Shown here piece after piece: positions 17,868 through 27,972 of a stretch of 43,471 bases of DNA. A program made the translations under genes and the position numbers. The first letter of the stretch is position 1. Every line of letters begins with the position of its first letter. Source of the stretch: Bacteroidota bacterium (GTDB lineage Bacteria > Bacteroidota > Bacteroidia > Bacteroidales > Cfx3-03); NCBI GenBank assembly GCA_013390605.1, contig JACAUB010000001.1:1406190-1449660 (forward strand), read 5' to 3'. Under the pieces are notes generated by a model, which saw only the letters and a program-made list of their open reading frames with translations, was not told the origin of the DNA and ran no database searches.

Positions 17868-19844
17868 ATGAGAAACAAACACATTTATCAACAGGTATTT
17901 TTCTTTACCTTTTTTATTCTGACCTGCTTCCTCTATCAAAAGCCTGTTATGGCAGAGGTTCCGGTCATTAAAGAGCGAAATATCCTGGCCAATAAGGCTA
18001 AGGAGATCAAACTTTCCGAAATACTGATTACTGACAACTCATGGAATAAACTGCCTACTTATAAAGACAGGGCGTTCTGGCAAAATGTCTCTCCGGTTAT
18101 GAGAGCTGAATATATTGCCAATGCTGAGAAATATCTTAAATATGATTGGCCTGTTGTAAAAGCAACGGACTATTTAGAGATTAACCGTTCAGGTGAACGT
18201 CATCAAGAGGCTTATGCCGCATGTAGCAATGCTTTAATATCGCTTGTTATGGGTGAACTGATTGAGGGCAAAGGTCGTTTTATTGATCAGATCATCAATG
18301 GTGTTTGGTATTATAGCGAGCAAACGTGGTGGGGCTGGTCAGCACATTTTTACTTACAAAAAGCGCCCAAGGGACTCCCTGATGTAAACGATCCAACGGT
18401 AGACCTTGGTGTTGGCGAAGTGTCATGTAATCTTGCCTGGACATATCATCTCTTTAAAGATGAGTTTGATAAAGTACATCCGTTAATTTCTCAACGATTG
18501 AAACAAGAAATTATGCATAAGGCAGTTAACCCATTTTATGAACACACTGACTTTGGCTATATGGGATTTAAAGGTGGCCGTGTTAATAACTGGAATCCCT
18601 GGATCAATTATAATATGCTGAATTGTGTATTGCTTTTAGAAGATGATCCGATCAAGAAGAAAGCGGAAGTTCAGAAAATCATTAATTCGCTGGATAAATT
18701 TTTAAATGGTTATTCAGATGATGGTGGTTGTGATGAAGGGCCATCTTATTGGGGAGCTGCCGGTGCACTATTGTATGAAGGTATTTCGTTAATTAACAAT
18801 GTTACAAATGATAAATTTGAGGTTTATAGTAATCCGTTAATCAAAAATATTGGTAACTATTTCTATAAAGTCAATATTCATGCACCTTATTTTATCAACT
18901 TCGCCGATGCCGATGCAACTACAGGTGGTAGTCCTGCCACGGTATATCGTTATGGTAAGGCTATAGGCGATCCCAAAATGCAACAGTTTGGTGCATATCT
19001 TGCTAAACTCAACAAAATGGGCGAACATAGTCTGTCGGGTAAAATTTGCGATCAGATTAAAAATATTGGATTACTCAATGAATTGCTCAATGCTGAAGCT
19101 AAAGAAGCATTGGTTGCTGATTTTTGGCTACCTGATACTGAAGTTGCCGGAGCTCGCGATAAAGAAGATAGTTATCAGGGTTTCTTCTTTGGTGCTAAAG
19201 GCGGATTCAATGCTGAAAGTCACAACCATAATGATGTCGGATCGTGTGTGCTATATTATAATGGAAAACCTTGTTTGATTGATCTTGGTCGTGAACAGTA
19301 TACCGCCAAAACATTTAGTCCCCGACGTTATGAAATCTGGACCATGCAATCGCAATATCATAATTTGCCGAAAATAAATGGTGTTGATCAAAAAGATGGT
19401 GTTCAATTTAAAGCAAAGAATACTAATTTTATTGCTGATAAGGCCAAGGTTTTCTTTACTACGGATATAGCAGGTGCTTATCCTGAAGAGGCAAAAGTTA
19501 AAAGCTGGGTTCGTAGTTATACACTGAAACGTGGAAAGAGTTTTACTATTTCTGATAAATATGAGTTAACTGAGAAGAAAGAAGGATTGACCAGTTCTAA
19601 TCTGATAACCTATTGTAAGGTGACTGAACTTCTTCCAGGATATCTGAAGTTTGAAGGCGATGGTTTTAATCTTGTCATGTCGTATAACCCAAAAATTGTA
19701 AAGGCAAATATTGAGTTTATTAAAGTGACCGATGCCGGCCTTCGGAGATACTGGCCTGATGGCGTTACCCGCATCACCCTGGAGTACTTGAAGGCAGGTT
19801 TAAAAGGTGGTCATGAATTAGAATTTGTACCCACAAAACCATAA
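17868..19844 (+). CDS. Heparinase II/III-family polysaccharide lyase
   Basis: Probable exported lyase cleaving uronate-containing chains or oligosaccharides by beta-elimination. It has 658 residues: signal peptide (about 10-29), an alpha/alpha toroid domain (about 60-400, with NNWNPWINYNML at 240-251 and DDGGCDEGPSYWGAAG around 284-299) and a C-terminal beta-sandwich (about 430-655) with SHNHNDVGS (451-459) and YHNLPKING (497-505). These Asn, His and Tyr-rich blocks are the catalytic regions of the heparinase II/III clan. The fold is shared by several PL families (PL12, PL15, PL17, PL21, PL33), and I cannot pick one by eye. It is the first gene of the enzyme operon, followed after 9 bases by the CE15 esterase. 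Confidence 0.85.
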   Translation: MRNKHIYQQVFFFTFFILTCFLYQKPVMAEVPVIKERNILANKAKEIKLSEILITDNSWNKLPTYKDRAFWQNVSPVMRAEYIANAEKYLKYDWPVVKATDYLEINRSGERHQEAYAACSNALISLVMGELIEGKGRFIDQIINGVWYYSEQTWWGWSAHFYLQKAPKGLPDVNDPTVDLGVGEVSCNLAWTYHLFKDEFDKVHPLISQRLKQEIMHKAVNPFYEHTDFGYMGFKGGRVNNWNPWINYNMLNCVLLLEDDPIKKKAEVQKIINSLDKFLNGYSDDGGCDEGPSYWGAAGALLYEGISLINNVTNDKFEVYSNPLIKNIGNYFYKVNIHAPYFINFADADATTGGSPATVYRYGKAIGDPKMQQFGAYLAKLNKMGEHSLSGKICDQIKNIGLLNELLNAEAKEALVADFWLPDTEVAGARDKEDSYQGFFFGAKGGFNAESHNHNDVGSCVLYYNGKPCLIDLGREQYTAKTFSPRRYEIWTMQSQYHNLPKINGVDQKDGVQFKAKNTNFIADKAKVFFTTDIAGAYPEEAKVKSWVRSYTLKRGKSFTISDKYELTEKKEGLTSSNLITYCKVTELLPGYLKFEGDGFNLVMSYNPKIVKANIEFIKVTDAGLRRYWPDGVTRITLEYLKAGLKGGHELEFVPTKP

Positions 19845-19853
19845 AATAAGAAT

Positions 19854-21134
19854 ATGAAAAACCGACACCTTACCAGAATCACTGTATTTGCTTTATCTGT
19901 TGTTTTATTCCAACTTTTACTGGTCGGAAAAAGCTTTTCCCAATCGAATAAGGGGAATACCGACGAAAGTAAGGTGCCGGATTATACTTTACCCGACCCG
20001 CTCACTCTCGCCAATGGTAAAGCTGTTACCACTGCAAAAATGTGGTGGAAGCTTCGTCGTCCTGAAATCATGGCTCTATTCGAAGAGAATGTTTATGGTA
20101 AAATGCCTCAAAAAAAACTTCCTGTAACATTTACGGTAGCTTCTATCGATAACAATGCACTCGGTGGAAAAGCAATCCGTAAAGAGGTTATCGCCTATTT
20201 TACAACAGATAAAAAGGGGCCTCAGATGACCATATTGCTCTATCTGCCCAAGAACCATCTTAAACCAGTGCCTGTCTTTGTTGGACTTAATTTTAATGGC
20301 AACCATACCATCTGTGCAGATTCGGGAATCTCTATAACCAAAAGTTGGATTGCTAAAAATAAACCGTTACCAAGAGGGGCTTCGGCATCGCAATGGCAGG
20401 TCGAGCGTATTCTTGACCGTGGGTATGGTTTAGCAACAATCTATTGTGGTGATCTTGATCCTGATTTCGATGATGGTTTTCAAAATGGTATTCATCTTTT
20501 ATTTTACAAACCCAATCAAAACAAACCCGAACCCAACGAATGGGGTACTATAGGAGCATGGGCATGGGGATTAAGCAGGGCATTAGATTATTTTGAAACC
20601 GATCATGATGTCAATGCAAAGAGAGTTGCTGTGATGGGGCATTCAAGACTTGGAAAAGCTGCAATATGGGCAGGAGCTACTGATCAGCGATTTGCTATTG
20701 TAATCTCTAATGAGTCAGGTTGTGGTGGAGCTGCATTATCTAAACGAATTTATGGGGAGACTGTAAAGATTATTAATAATAATTTTCCTCACTGGTTTTG
20801 TGGAAACTTTAAGAAATACAATGATAATGAAGTTGCACTTCCGGTCGATCAGCATGAATTGATTGCATTGATTGCTCCACGACCAATATATATTGCAAGT
20901 GCTACTGAAGATCAATGGTCTGATCCGTTGGGTGAGTTTCTAAGTGGTTTATACGCTAGTCCGGTTTATAAGCTTCTTGGTACTGATGGTCTTGCTGCAA
21001 CTGTATTTCCCGATGTTAACAAACCAATTATGAGTACAATTGGTTATCACATTCGTCCCGGAAAACATGATGTCACTAGCTATGATTGGGATCGATATCT
21101 TGATTTCGCGGATCACTATTTTACAAAAAAATAG
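19854..21134 (+). CDS. CE15 glucuronoyl esterase (4-O-methyl-glucuronoyl methylesterase type)
   Basis: Serine esterase that releases alcohols esterified to the carboxyl of glucuronate residues. It has 426 residues with a signal peptide (about 8-30). The CE15 N-terminal signature [20 protein letters not shown] (64-83) is present, then the nucleophile elbow GHSRLGKAA with Ser264, the NESGCGGA block with Glu287, an acidic candidate at Asp353 (TEDQWSD) and catalytic His405 in RPGKHD. It stops with TAG. Its place between two uronate lyases suggests the ester must be removed before elimination; the ester could be a methyl, lignin-type or sugar ester. Confidence 0.92.
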   Translation: MKNRHLTRITVFALSVVLFQLLLVGKSFSQSNKGNTDESKVPDYTLPDPLTLANGKAVTTAKMWWKLRRPEIMALFEENVYGKMPQKKLPVTFTVASIDNNALGGKAIRKEVIAYFTTDKKGPQMTILLYLPKNHLKPVPVFVGLNFNGNHTICADSGISITKSWIAKNKPLPRGASASQWQVERILDRGYGLATIYCGDLDPDFDDGFQNGIHLLFYKPNQNKPEPNEWGTIGAWAWGLSRALDYFETDHDVNAKRVAVMGHSRLGKAAIWAGATDQRFAIVISNESGCGGAALSKRIYGETVKIINNNFPHWFCGNFKKYNDNEVALPVDQHELIALIAPRPIYIASATEDQWSDPLGEFLSGLYASPVYKLLGTDGLAATVFPDVNKPIMSTIGYHIRPGKHDVTSYDWDRYLDFADHYFTKK

Positions 21135-21177
21135 GCAATCCTTTTCTGTTTACAACAAACCCTGCTTGCGTTATTTA

Positions 21178-21192
21178 CAAGTTGTTTGTATT
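21178..21192. promoter_or_regulatory. Imperfect palindrome related to the sigma-leader site
   Basis: TACAAGTTGTTTGTA has TACAA/TTGTA arms and resembles the core TACAAACGTTTGTA of the perfect palindrome at 8442-8459. It lies 24 bases upstream of the second heparinase gene. It could be a second binding site for the same regulator; chance is not excluded. Confidence 0.3.
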
Positions 21193-21216
21193 CCTTTCCT
21201 TTAAAAAAACTAAGCA

Positions 21217-23955
21217 ATGACTATCCGAACGATACTGGCAATGCTATTGTTTGTTTTTGTGTTCAATACTTCAGTCAAGGCACAGAATCATCCACATATT
21301 ATTGTAAATAAAGAGGATAAACAACTTATCCTTGATAAAATAAAACAACAACCATGGGCTCGGCAAATATTCACGAAAATATTTAACGATGTAACCCCAT
21401 ATGTAGAACGACATCAAACAGATCCCGATTGGATTTTGAGCCGTTATCTCATGAATCGTATCCCTGGAAAACGATATACACAGTTCTATTCAGATGAAGA
21501 TGGAACCCAATTAATAAAGTATGCCGGCGATGCTCCCTTCCCAACTGTACGTGTTTCCCCACATAAGCGTCAACCAATCTCGAAAAATGGATTTAGTTAT
21601 CGAAGGCCAACTATTGAAGAGCTGGTTCCAAATGACACATCCATGCTTATGCTTTTGCAAAGCACAGAGCCGGGTTCGACAAAAGAGTGGGTAGATCCTC
21701 AGGCATATGTTGGTGATATTAACCAGTCCATAAATCATCTGGCATTAGAAGCATCTATTGTCTACTGGATTACCGGAAAAGAGACTTATGCAAAGTTTGC
21801 AGCCGATATACTGAGCCAATGGGCCAGAGGATTATGGTATCAGAATCCGATTACCGGCCCGGTACGAACAGGTCTGATTGACATTCAGACATTAGGTGAT
21901 GGTGCTACCGAACCGATGATTCTGGCTTATGATTTTCTGTATGATTATATCAGAGAAAAGAATTATGAAACCAAATATTATGAAGGTGTATTTACCAAGA
22001 TAGCCAATACCTTAACCGTACGTGGATACATTGGTAATAACTGGTTTGCTGCCGAAACGCCTCCACTTGTTTATGCCGCATTATCTATTGAAGATAAAAA
22101 GCTTCGCGATTATTATCTGAGTTTCTTTTTAAGTAGAGATACGCTTACCGAAGGAGGTGGTGGACAATTGAGTCTGCCCACAGCACTTAAAAAGTGGTTT
22201 ACTCCCGATGGGCATTGGAAAGAGCCAGGAGGATATCACAACTATCCGGTAGGTAGTCTTTTACGGTCAGCATTGGCAATGGAAAAGAATGGATATCCAA
22301 TTTTTCAACGATATCCGACACTTTTCAATTCCTCATTTGTGATGCTTAAATATTCATTTCCTAATTTCAAAGTCTCCTCATTTGGTGATACAGGCAGGCC
22401 TTCTCAAAGTCCGGATATGCTCGAAATAGGAATAGCGATGGCGGATAAGTACAAACTTCAGGTATTGAACCAACTTACGGCTTCGATGGATGTGCTTCTT
22501 AATAACAAACAATACAGACGCGAAGAGTCTGGATATATGGGGTTACTCAGCTATCTTCCGGTCATTCCATCATCAAAAGGTGAAAGCTATCAATGGCCCC
22601 GGAGCGGTTCGTTGGATTTTGCAAGGTGTTATCTTCAACGCAACGGTATGGATCCGGAAAGTGGGTTGATGTTTGTTGTGCAGGGTGCCAGCTATAATCA
22701 TAACCATGCAAATGGAATGTCTATGGAGCTTTACGGCGCAGGGTATAATATGGGTATAGACCCGGGCAAAGGTCTCACTTACGAAGCACCGATGCACGTG
22801 AATTATTATGCACAATTTGCTGCTCATAACACGGTAACTGCTGATGCCCGCTCAGCTTCAGTACCCTTCTTTAGAGGCGGAGGGGGGACAAAAAACATGG
22901 GTCAGATTGTACTCGAGTCTATGGAACCCCGTCCGGAGAAAGCGGCCGTATCACCCTACTGTTCATTCACCGATACCCGTTATGTAGAAGGTTCGACCGG
23001 CACCAATCAACAACGTACCATGGCTATCATCCGTACTTCGACTACCACTGGGTATTATGTTGATATCTATCGGTCAGATAATCCGAAGAGTAATGAATAT
23101 ATTTATCATAACATCGGCAATAGTGTTACCCTGTCAACCCCTACAATGACGCCCATTGTGTTAAAAGCAATACAGTTTCCAATTTCTAAGGAGCCTTTGG
23201 ATCCACCCGGATTCAGATGTATTAATCAGTACCAGCATTCAGGTGACCAACCCAATGGAGTTATTGCACGCTTTAGTTTAACCGAAGATCAAAATCGACA
23301 GAAGTTTATGCAGGTGCTTTATGCAGGTGAGGAGAAACGCGATTTCTATACAGGGATGGCTCCTTCATCAGGTACTGCGCAATCACCCTATAATTCAAAG
23401 CTAACACCTACAATTATTTGCAGGCAAGAGGGGGAGGCCTGGACTCGGCCTTTCATAGCTGTTTACGAGCCCTATCAGGGTGCGAAATCTGCAACCGTGC
23501 AACATGTTGAATTGTTAGAAAAATCGCAACCGGGCATGTTTACAGCACTAAAAATATCAAATGTGAAAGCAAATGATCAGTTGGTGTTTCAGGATGTAAA
23601 AGGTGTGCAGCTTCATGTAAAAGAGGGTTGGTGCTTTAAGGGCTATATGGGTGTAGTCAGCCTGTCATCAAAGCATGTAGATTATCTTTATCTGGGCGAA
23701 GGCACCCGGATTTCGTATAATGATTTCTCATTAAATACAATGAGTTCAAAAGGATCAGCTAACTTAATGATCGATGGCGATAAATATACCATAACCTGTA
23801 ATCAAGCCACTGAAATTAAATTACCGGCTTCCGGTCATGCGAAAGGTTTCATTCAAATTGGCGCTGAAAAGAAGGTACTAAAAGCAACGATTAAGGCTAA
23901 TATTATATCTTTTGTCGTACCTGCCGTAAAAGATGCAGTCATTACACTTGAATAA
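21217..23955 (+). CDS. Large heparinase II/III-family protein
   Basis: A 912-residue exported protein with a signal peptide (about 4-22) and a mature start NHPHIIVNKEDKQLILDKI. An alpha/alpha toroid-type region follows (about 30-450, with GNNWF at 273-277 and DGHWKEPGGYHNYP at 331-344). The heparinase II/III beta-sandwich contains SYNHNHANGMSMELYGAGYN (492-511) and AAHNTV (535-540). It is about 250 residues longer than the first heparinase, the extra length lying mostly in the C-terminal beta-rich part. Likely acts on a different linkage or chain length of the same glycan. Clan clear; family number and product unknown. Confidence 0.82.
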   Translation: MTIRTILAMLLFVFVFNTSVKAQNHPHIIVNKEDKQLILDKIKQQPWARQIFTKIFNDVTPYVERHQTDPDWILSRYLMNRIPGKRYTQFYSDEDGTQLIKYAGDAPFPTVRVSPHKRQPISKNGFSYRRPTIEELVPNDTSMLMLLQSTEPGSTKEWVDPQAYVGDINQSINHLALEASIVYWITGKETYAKFAADILSQWARGLWYQNPITGPVRTGLIDIQTLGDGATEPMILAYDFLYDYIREKNYETKYYEGVFTKIANTLTVRGYIGNNWFAAETPPLVYAALSIEDKKLRDYYLSFFLSRDTLTEGGGGQLSLPTALKKWFTPDGHWKEPGGYHNYPVGSLLRSALAMEKNGYPIFQRYPTLFNSSFVMLKYSFPNFKVSSFGDTGRPSQSPDMLEIGIAMADKYKLQVLNQLTASMDVLLNNKQYRREESGYMGLLSYLPVIPSSKGESYQWPRSGSLDFARCYLQRNGMDPESGLMFVVQGASYNHNHANGMSMELYGAGYNMGIDPGKGLTYEAPMHVNYYAQFAAHNTVTADARSASVPFFRGGGGTKNMGQIVLESMEPRPEKAAVSPYCSFTDTRYVEGSTGTNQQRTMAIIRTSTTTGYYVDIYRSDNPKSNEYIYHNIGNSVTLSTPTMTPIVLKAIQFPISKEPLDPPGFRCINQYQHSGDQPNGVIARFSLTEDQNRQKFMQVLYAGEEKRDFYTGMAPSSGTAQSPYNSKLTPTIICRQEGEAWTRPFIAVYEPYQGAKSATVQHVELLEKSQPGMFTALKISNVKANDQLVFQDVKGVQLHVKEGWCFKGYMGVVSLSSKHVDYLYLGEGTRISYNDFSLNTMSSKGSANLMIDGDKYTITCNQATEIKLPASGHAKGFIQIGAEKKVLKATIKANIISFVVPAVKDAVITLE

Positions 23956-24123
23956 TACAAATAATTTGGGATGGTTCAGATTCTAATTCTAACCCCTTGT
24001 CCATAAAAAACAAAAAATAATGACATACTTTCATGGTTGAGAATCAACAGTACCCTGAAATGATGCAACGTGATTGAAGTAATGAAAAGATTAGAAATTA
24101 ATAACACCACAAGTAAAACAATT

Positions 24124-26184
24124 ATGAAAAGATTTATCTCAGTTATTCTTGTTTTGTTAACTGCAATCTTCATGATGCCGTTAACAACTTCCGCACAGAA
24201 ATTTGTGCATCCCGGTGTTGATCAAACATCACAGGATCTGGCTTACATGAAATCGCAAGTTCTCGCCGGAAAACAACCATGGAAAGATGCTTTCGATCGT
24301 TTAAAGACCGCAACCGATCTTGATTTTGTTGTGAAATCTTTCCCTCATGTGCTACGTGGACCTTATGGAAAACCAAATATCGGAGGCGATGAACTTTCAA
24401 AGGGTTCTAATATGGCTTACAATTGTGCATTGATGTGGTACATCACACAAAACAAAGCCTATGCGAATAAAGCCATCGAAATACTGAATGCATGGTCGCC
24501 AGTCCTAAAAGACTTCGATTATAATGATGCAAAGCTACTTGCCGGATGGACCGGTCATATCCTCTGTAATGCAGCCGAAATCTTACGTTATACTCCATCA
24601 GGATGGCAACAAAAAGACATAGATAGCTTTACCAATATGTTGATGACTGTTTATTATCCTTTGATGCGCTACTATTTCCCTCAGGCAAATGGTAATTGGG
24701 ATGGAGCCATCATTCATTCGATATTGGCCATTGCAATCTTTACGGATAACAGAGAGATGTTTAATAATGCTATCGACCATTTTCTACATGGCCCTGTCAA
24801 TGGAAGCATCTTTAAATATGTTTACCCTAGTGGACAATGTCAGGAAACACCAAGAGATCAAGGACATGTTCAATTAGGATTAGGTGAGTTTGCCGGAGCT
24901 GCCAAGGTAGCCTATACGCAAGGTGTCGACCTCTTCTCCATTGGAAATAATAGAATAGCCCTGGGTTTTGAATATACAGCCCAATTTCTGCTTGGTGAAA
25001 AGCCATATTGTTTTAATGTAATATCAGAACGTGCAAAGAACCTGAGAGATGATTATGAATATGTCTATCGTCACTATCAATATAAAGGTCTTGAATTGCC
25101 TTATGTAAAACGTGCTGCCGACTCTGTTCGTCCTCAGGCTTCCCGAAGTGTGTTAACAGCTTTTCGAGCACCAATATTTAACTATTCTCCTAAATCAACA
25201 AAACTGCAGCCCGGTAAAACCGCATTTCCTTCAGGAGCCGAGATGACCATGGCAAAGAATTATCCGGCCAATGCAATCATCGTTGCACCCGGACAGTCTT
25301 TACAAAAAGCAATTGATTCAGTAGCAGGTACCAATCGTTGGGTGGTTGCCTTAGCGGGTATTCATACCTTGCCTACTACGTTGAAAATCCCTAGTGGTGT
25401 TACCCTTGCCGGAGAAGGACGATCAACTATTCTGTTTCTAAGTCCTTCATCAGGTGTTAGAGATGCTATCGTAAATGCAGAACAGGACATGCATGATGTT
25501 ACTATTCAAAATCTGGTAGTTGAAGGAGCCAGTTCTACTGATCCGGGAAGCGATCCCAACTCAACCCGTTCATATCGAAGTGGCGGAAACAGGGGCGGAA
25601 TTATGTTTGTAGCGAATAATGATCATTCGATGGCAAACCTTAATTTCATTCATTTAACAGTTCGCAATTGCACCTATAATGGCGTCTATATTAACGGAGC
25701 AAAATTTATAACCGTTGATAACTGCGACTTTACCGAAAGCGGATCCAGTGTAGTCCCCGGTCCTCGTCTGCAGCATAATCTGTTAATCTGTCATAGTGAG
25801 GATATCACGATTAAAGATAGCCGGTTAGATACTTCACCTTATGGTAGTGGCATCGCTTTAGATCATTGCGGCAAGGCACTGATTTCTGATTGCGAAATTG
25901 CCCGCAATGCATATTATGGCGTGTTATTATCTGAATGCCATTTTATTACTGTTAAAGGAAATCTGATTGAAGGAAACGATAGGAGTGGGGTAATGATAGA
26001 ATATCTCTCTCACGGTTCTGATAATATTACTGTTAATAATAATACGATTCATTTTAACAACGGATATGGACTTGAAACCTACAGCGTTCAGAATATGAAA
26101 TCTTTAAATAATACCTATGCCGGTAATGGTAACAACCAACCCCAACAAAAAATTAGCGATGCAAAATTCATTATTATGGAATAA
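24124..26184 (+). CDS. Two-domain lyase: alginate-lyase-like toroid fused to a right-handed beta-helix
   Basis: Secreted protein of 686 residues from the ATG at 24124; an earlier in-frame ATG at 24070 would put extra residues before the signal peptide, so it is not used. Signal peptide about 1-24. Residues about 28-345 resemble the alginate-lyase fold of PL5/PL38-type enzymes (HPGVDQTSQDLAYMKSQVLA, then ANGNWDGAIIHSI and QETPRDQGHVQLGLGEFAGA). Residues about 385-686 form a parallel beta-helix like that of pectate or PL6-type proteins (APGQSLQKAIDSVAGTNRWV, GVTLAGEGRST, then repeated coils such as CTYNGVYINGAKFITVDNCD). Whether both domains are catalytic cannot be judged. It is the last gene of the enzyme operon. 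Confidence 0.8.
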   Translation: MKRFISVILVLLTAIFMMPLTTSAQKFVHPGVDQTSQDLAYMKSQVLAGKQPWKDAFDRLKTATDLDFVVKSFPHVLRGPYGKPNIGGDELSKGSNMAYNCALMWYITQNKAYANKAIEILNAWSPVLKDFDYNDAKLLAGWTGHILCNAAEILRYTPSGWQQKDIDSFTNMLMTVYYPLMRYYFPQANGNWDGAIIHSILAIAIFTDNREMFNNAIDHFLHGPVNGSIFKYVYPSGQCQETPRDQGHVQLGLGEFAGAAKVAYTQGVDLFSIGNNRIALGFEYTAQFLLGEKPYCFNVISERAKNLRDDYEYVYRHYQYKGLELPYVKRAADSVRPQASRSVLTAFRAPIFNYSPKSTKLQPGKTAFPSGAEMTMAKNYPANAIIVAPGQSLQKAIDSVAGTNRWVVALAGIHTLPTTLKIPSGVTLAGEGRSTILFLSPSSGVRDAIVNAEQDMHDVTIQNLVVEGASSTDPGSDPNSTRSYRSGGNRGGIMFVANNDHSMANLNFIHLTVRNCTYNGVYINGAKFITVDNCDFTESGSSVVPGPRLQHNLLICHSEDITIKDSRLDTSPYGSGIALDHCGKALISDCEIARNAYYGVLLSECHFITVKGNLIEGNDRSGVMIEYLSHGSDNITVNNNTIHFNNGYGLETYSVQNMKSLNNTYAGNGNNQPQQKISDAKFIIME

Positions 26185-26249
26185 GTAAATCAAGAAAGAA
26201 AAGAGAGCCTCCCCATTAGTGAGGCCACTGAAAAAGTCCTTTAGAATTA

Positions 26250-26287
26250 AAAAGAGGCTGTATCATAAATCATGATCAGCCTCTTTT
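26250..26287. terminator. Terminator ending the lyase operon
   Basis: AAAAGAGGCTG (26250-26260) and CAGCCTCTTTT (26277-26287) are perfect 11-bp arms around a 16-base loop. A and T runs on both sides make it usable in both directions. The same GAGGCTG core recurs in the terminator at 33222-33284. Confidence 0.88.
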
Positions 26288-26504
26288 CCTTTTATCTATT
26301 TGGACACCTGATGGAGAACGTTTTCGTATATTCGGTTCTCAGAGCGTCTATTTTACTTATAACGAACCCTCGTTAAGTGTTATTAATTAAAGATATACAT
26401 TTTCAGCGCCCTCCCATTAATATTGACTCTCTTTTGCTTCTTGCCTTTTTAAGGTGAAAATATCTTTAAAATAATTCCGGGTATGATTTGTATCGTCTGT
26501 TTTA
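26288..26504. other. Spacer between convergent genes
   Basis: No gene or RNA recognised between the lyase terminator and the stop of the minus-strand thioredoxin gene. Confidence 0.45.
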
Positions 26505-27938
26505 TTAATGCGATCTCAAATCTTTTATTAATTGTTGCAGTGTATCAGGTATTCCCATAATTGTATTATGCTTGTTATCAACTAAAAACATAACAGGAGT
26601 GCTTAATATGGCATAATCGTTAGCCACGGTTGCATTTATACCTCCTTTTGCACGAAAGTGTTTCCACCCGGGTAGGCCAATGATTGTGCTTTCCCATTTT
26701 TTAATCTCTGATTCTGTTTCATCCAGACTTACGGCAATAATATCGAGCTTTTCTTTGTTACCGGTTTCATTATACCATTGTTTAATTTCTTTTACTAATT
26801 GTTGACAATGCTCGCAGTCGGCTGACCAGAAAAGTAATAATTTATATTTGGTTGTTCCTTTATATGCATGGAAATTAAAAACACTTCCGTCGATATTGCT
26901 TAAGTTGAAATCAGGAGCTGGTGTACCGACCACTAATTTTGTCATGCTTTCCAGCCGCTTAATTATTTGTTGCTTTTTAGAGGTTAAACAATTCGGATCA
27001 TCAATATACTCTTGCAACATGGTCATGCCTTTTTTTATGTTATAGGCCTCATATCCAGCGTAGAAATAATCAACCATCCAGCCATACACTTTTGGATTTC
27101 CAGATCGGGTTCTTTCTATTGCATTCTTTCCGGCTAATGTAAATAGTGAATCACGCAGTGCTTCGGTTTTAGACATTGCGCCATATATATTTACATATCC
27201 ATTCATCCACTCTTTTAAGTTTGTGGTTTTTATAATTAGTGAGTCAGTAAAATCAATTCCATCAAAATAATGTGCTAATACACTTCTTATTTTATCAGCT
27301 TCACTACCCTTCAATGCTATTTGCGGTATATATTGAAACCGAAAAGTGTGACTTACAAATAAGGACTTGTTTTGGGTAGATTGTTCAATTATCCACTGGT
27401 TGTATTGACTGCGCCTTTTTTCATATTCTGCTATTCCTTTTTGATAAAACGTGGATTGAGGATCATCGTAGTTCAATAGAAAATTTTGAAGCAAGCCAAC
27501 CTGCGCTTTTTGTTTTCCGTTTTCTTTATTGAATTGTACAAATAAATTATTTTCCTTTTCATCTTTCTGGAACCATGTACTATCATTATTATTGCAATAG
27601 GGTGGATTGACCCACAACTCCAGGTTTTGATCGGAGATGAAAATATGTTTTTCTGAAGGATAGGGAGTGCTGGTTTCTTTTTCTTTATAATCGAAACGTA
27701 GTACAAACTCACCGGGTAGCTTGTCGTTGGGGACTGAAAGAGTAACTGTCTCTCCTTTTCTGATACCTGTTCTTTCAAGTAAAGGCTTTAAGGCATTAGT
27801 GCCAATTAAGGGAAGTAGGGTGATTTTACTTTCGTAAACTCCCCGTAAATAAACTTTCAACTTTATATCCTGTGCCAAACAGTTGGATATTTGCAAAGTT
27901 ATAAGGTTGAAAGTCAGGAACAGTATTTTAAGGTTCAT
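26505..27938 (-). CDS. Exported thioredoxin-domain (TlpA-like) protein
   Basis: From the ATG at 27938 it has 477 residues; the frame runs further upstream into the preceding gene, but MNLKILFLTFNLITLQ gives a proper signal peptide. The N-terminal beta-rich part (about 24-110) looks like a DUF4369-type domain, the middle (about 120-330) is helical and unassigned, and the C-terminal thioredoxin fold (about 335-477) holds SADCEHCQQ (Cys375, Cys378) and the cis-Pro loop LSTPVMFLVD. Probably a periplasmic or membrane-associated thiol-disulphide enzyme. It starts 34 bases after the stop of the FISUMP gene, likely the same transcript. It is a second protein of this architecture besides 4724-6250, with little obvious sequence similarity outside the fold. 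Confidence 0.85.
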   Translation of the reverse strand: MNLKILFLTFNLITLQISNCLAQDIKLKVYLRGVYESKITLLPLIGTNALKPLLERTGIRKGETVTLSVPNDKLPGEFVLRFDYKEKETSTPYPSEKHIFISDQNLELWVNPPYCNNNDSTWFQKDEKENNLFVQFNKENGKQKAQVGLLQNFLLNYDDPQSTFYQKGIAEYEKRRSQYNQWIIEQSTQNKSLFVSHTFRFQYIPQIALKGSEADKIRSVLAHYFDGIDFTDSLIIKTTNLKEWMNGYVNIYGAMSKTEALRDSLFTLAGKNAIERTRSGNPKVYGWMVDYFYAGYEAYNIKKGMTMLQEYIDDPNCLTSKKQQIIKRLESMTKLVVGTPAPDFNLSNIDGSVFNFHAYKGTTKYKLLLFWSADCEHCQQLVKEIKQWYNETGNKEKLDIIAVSLDETESEIKKWESTIIGLPGWKHFRAKGGINATVANDYAILSTPVMFLVDNKHNTIMGIPDTLQQLIKDLRSH

Positions 27939-27972
27939 GAAGGTTTGATAATCATTTTGTAGCTTCTGGTAT

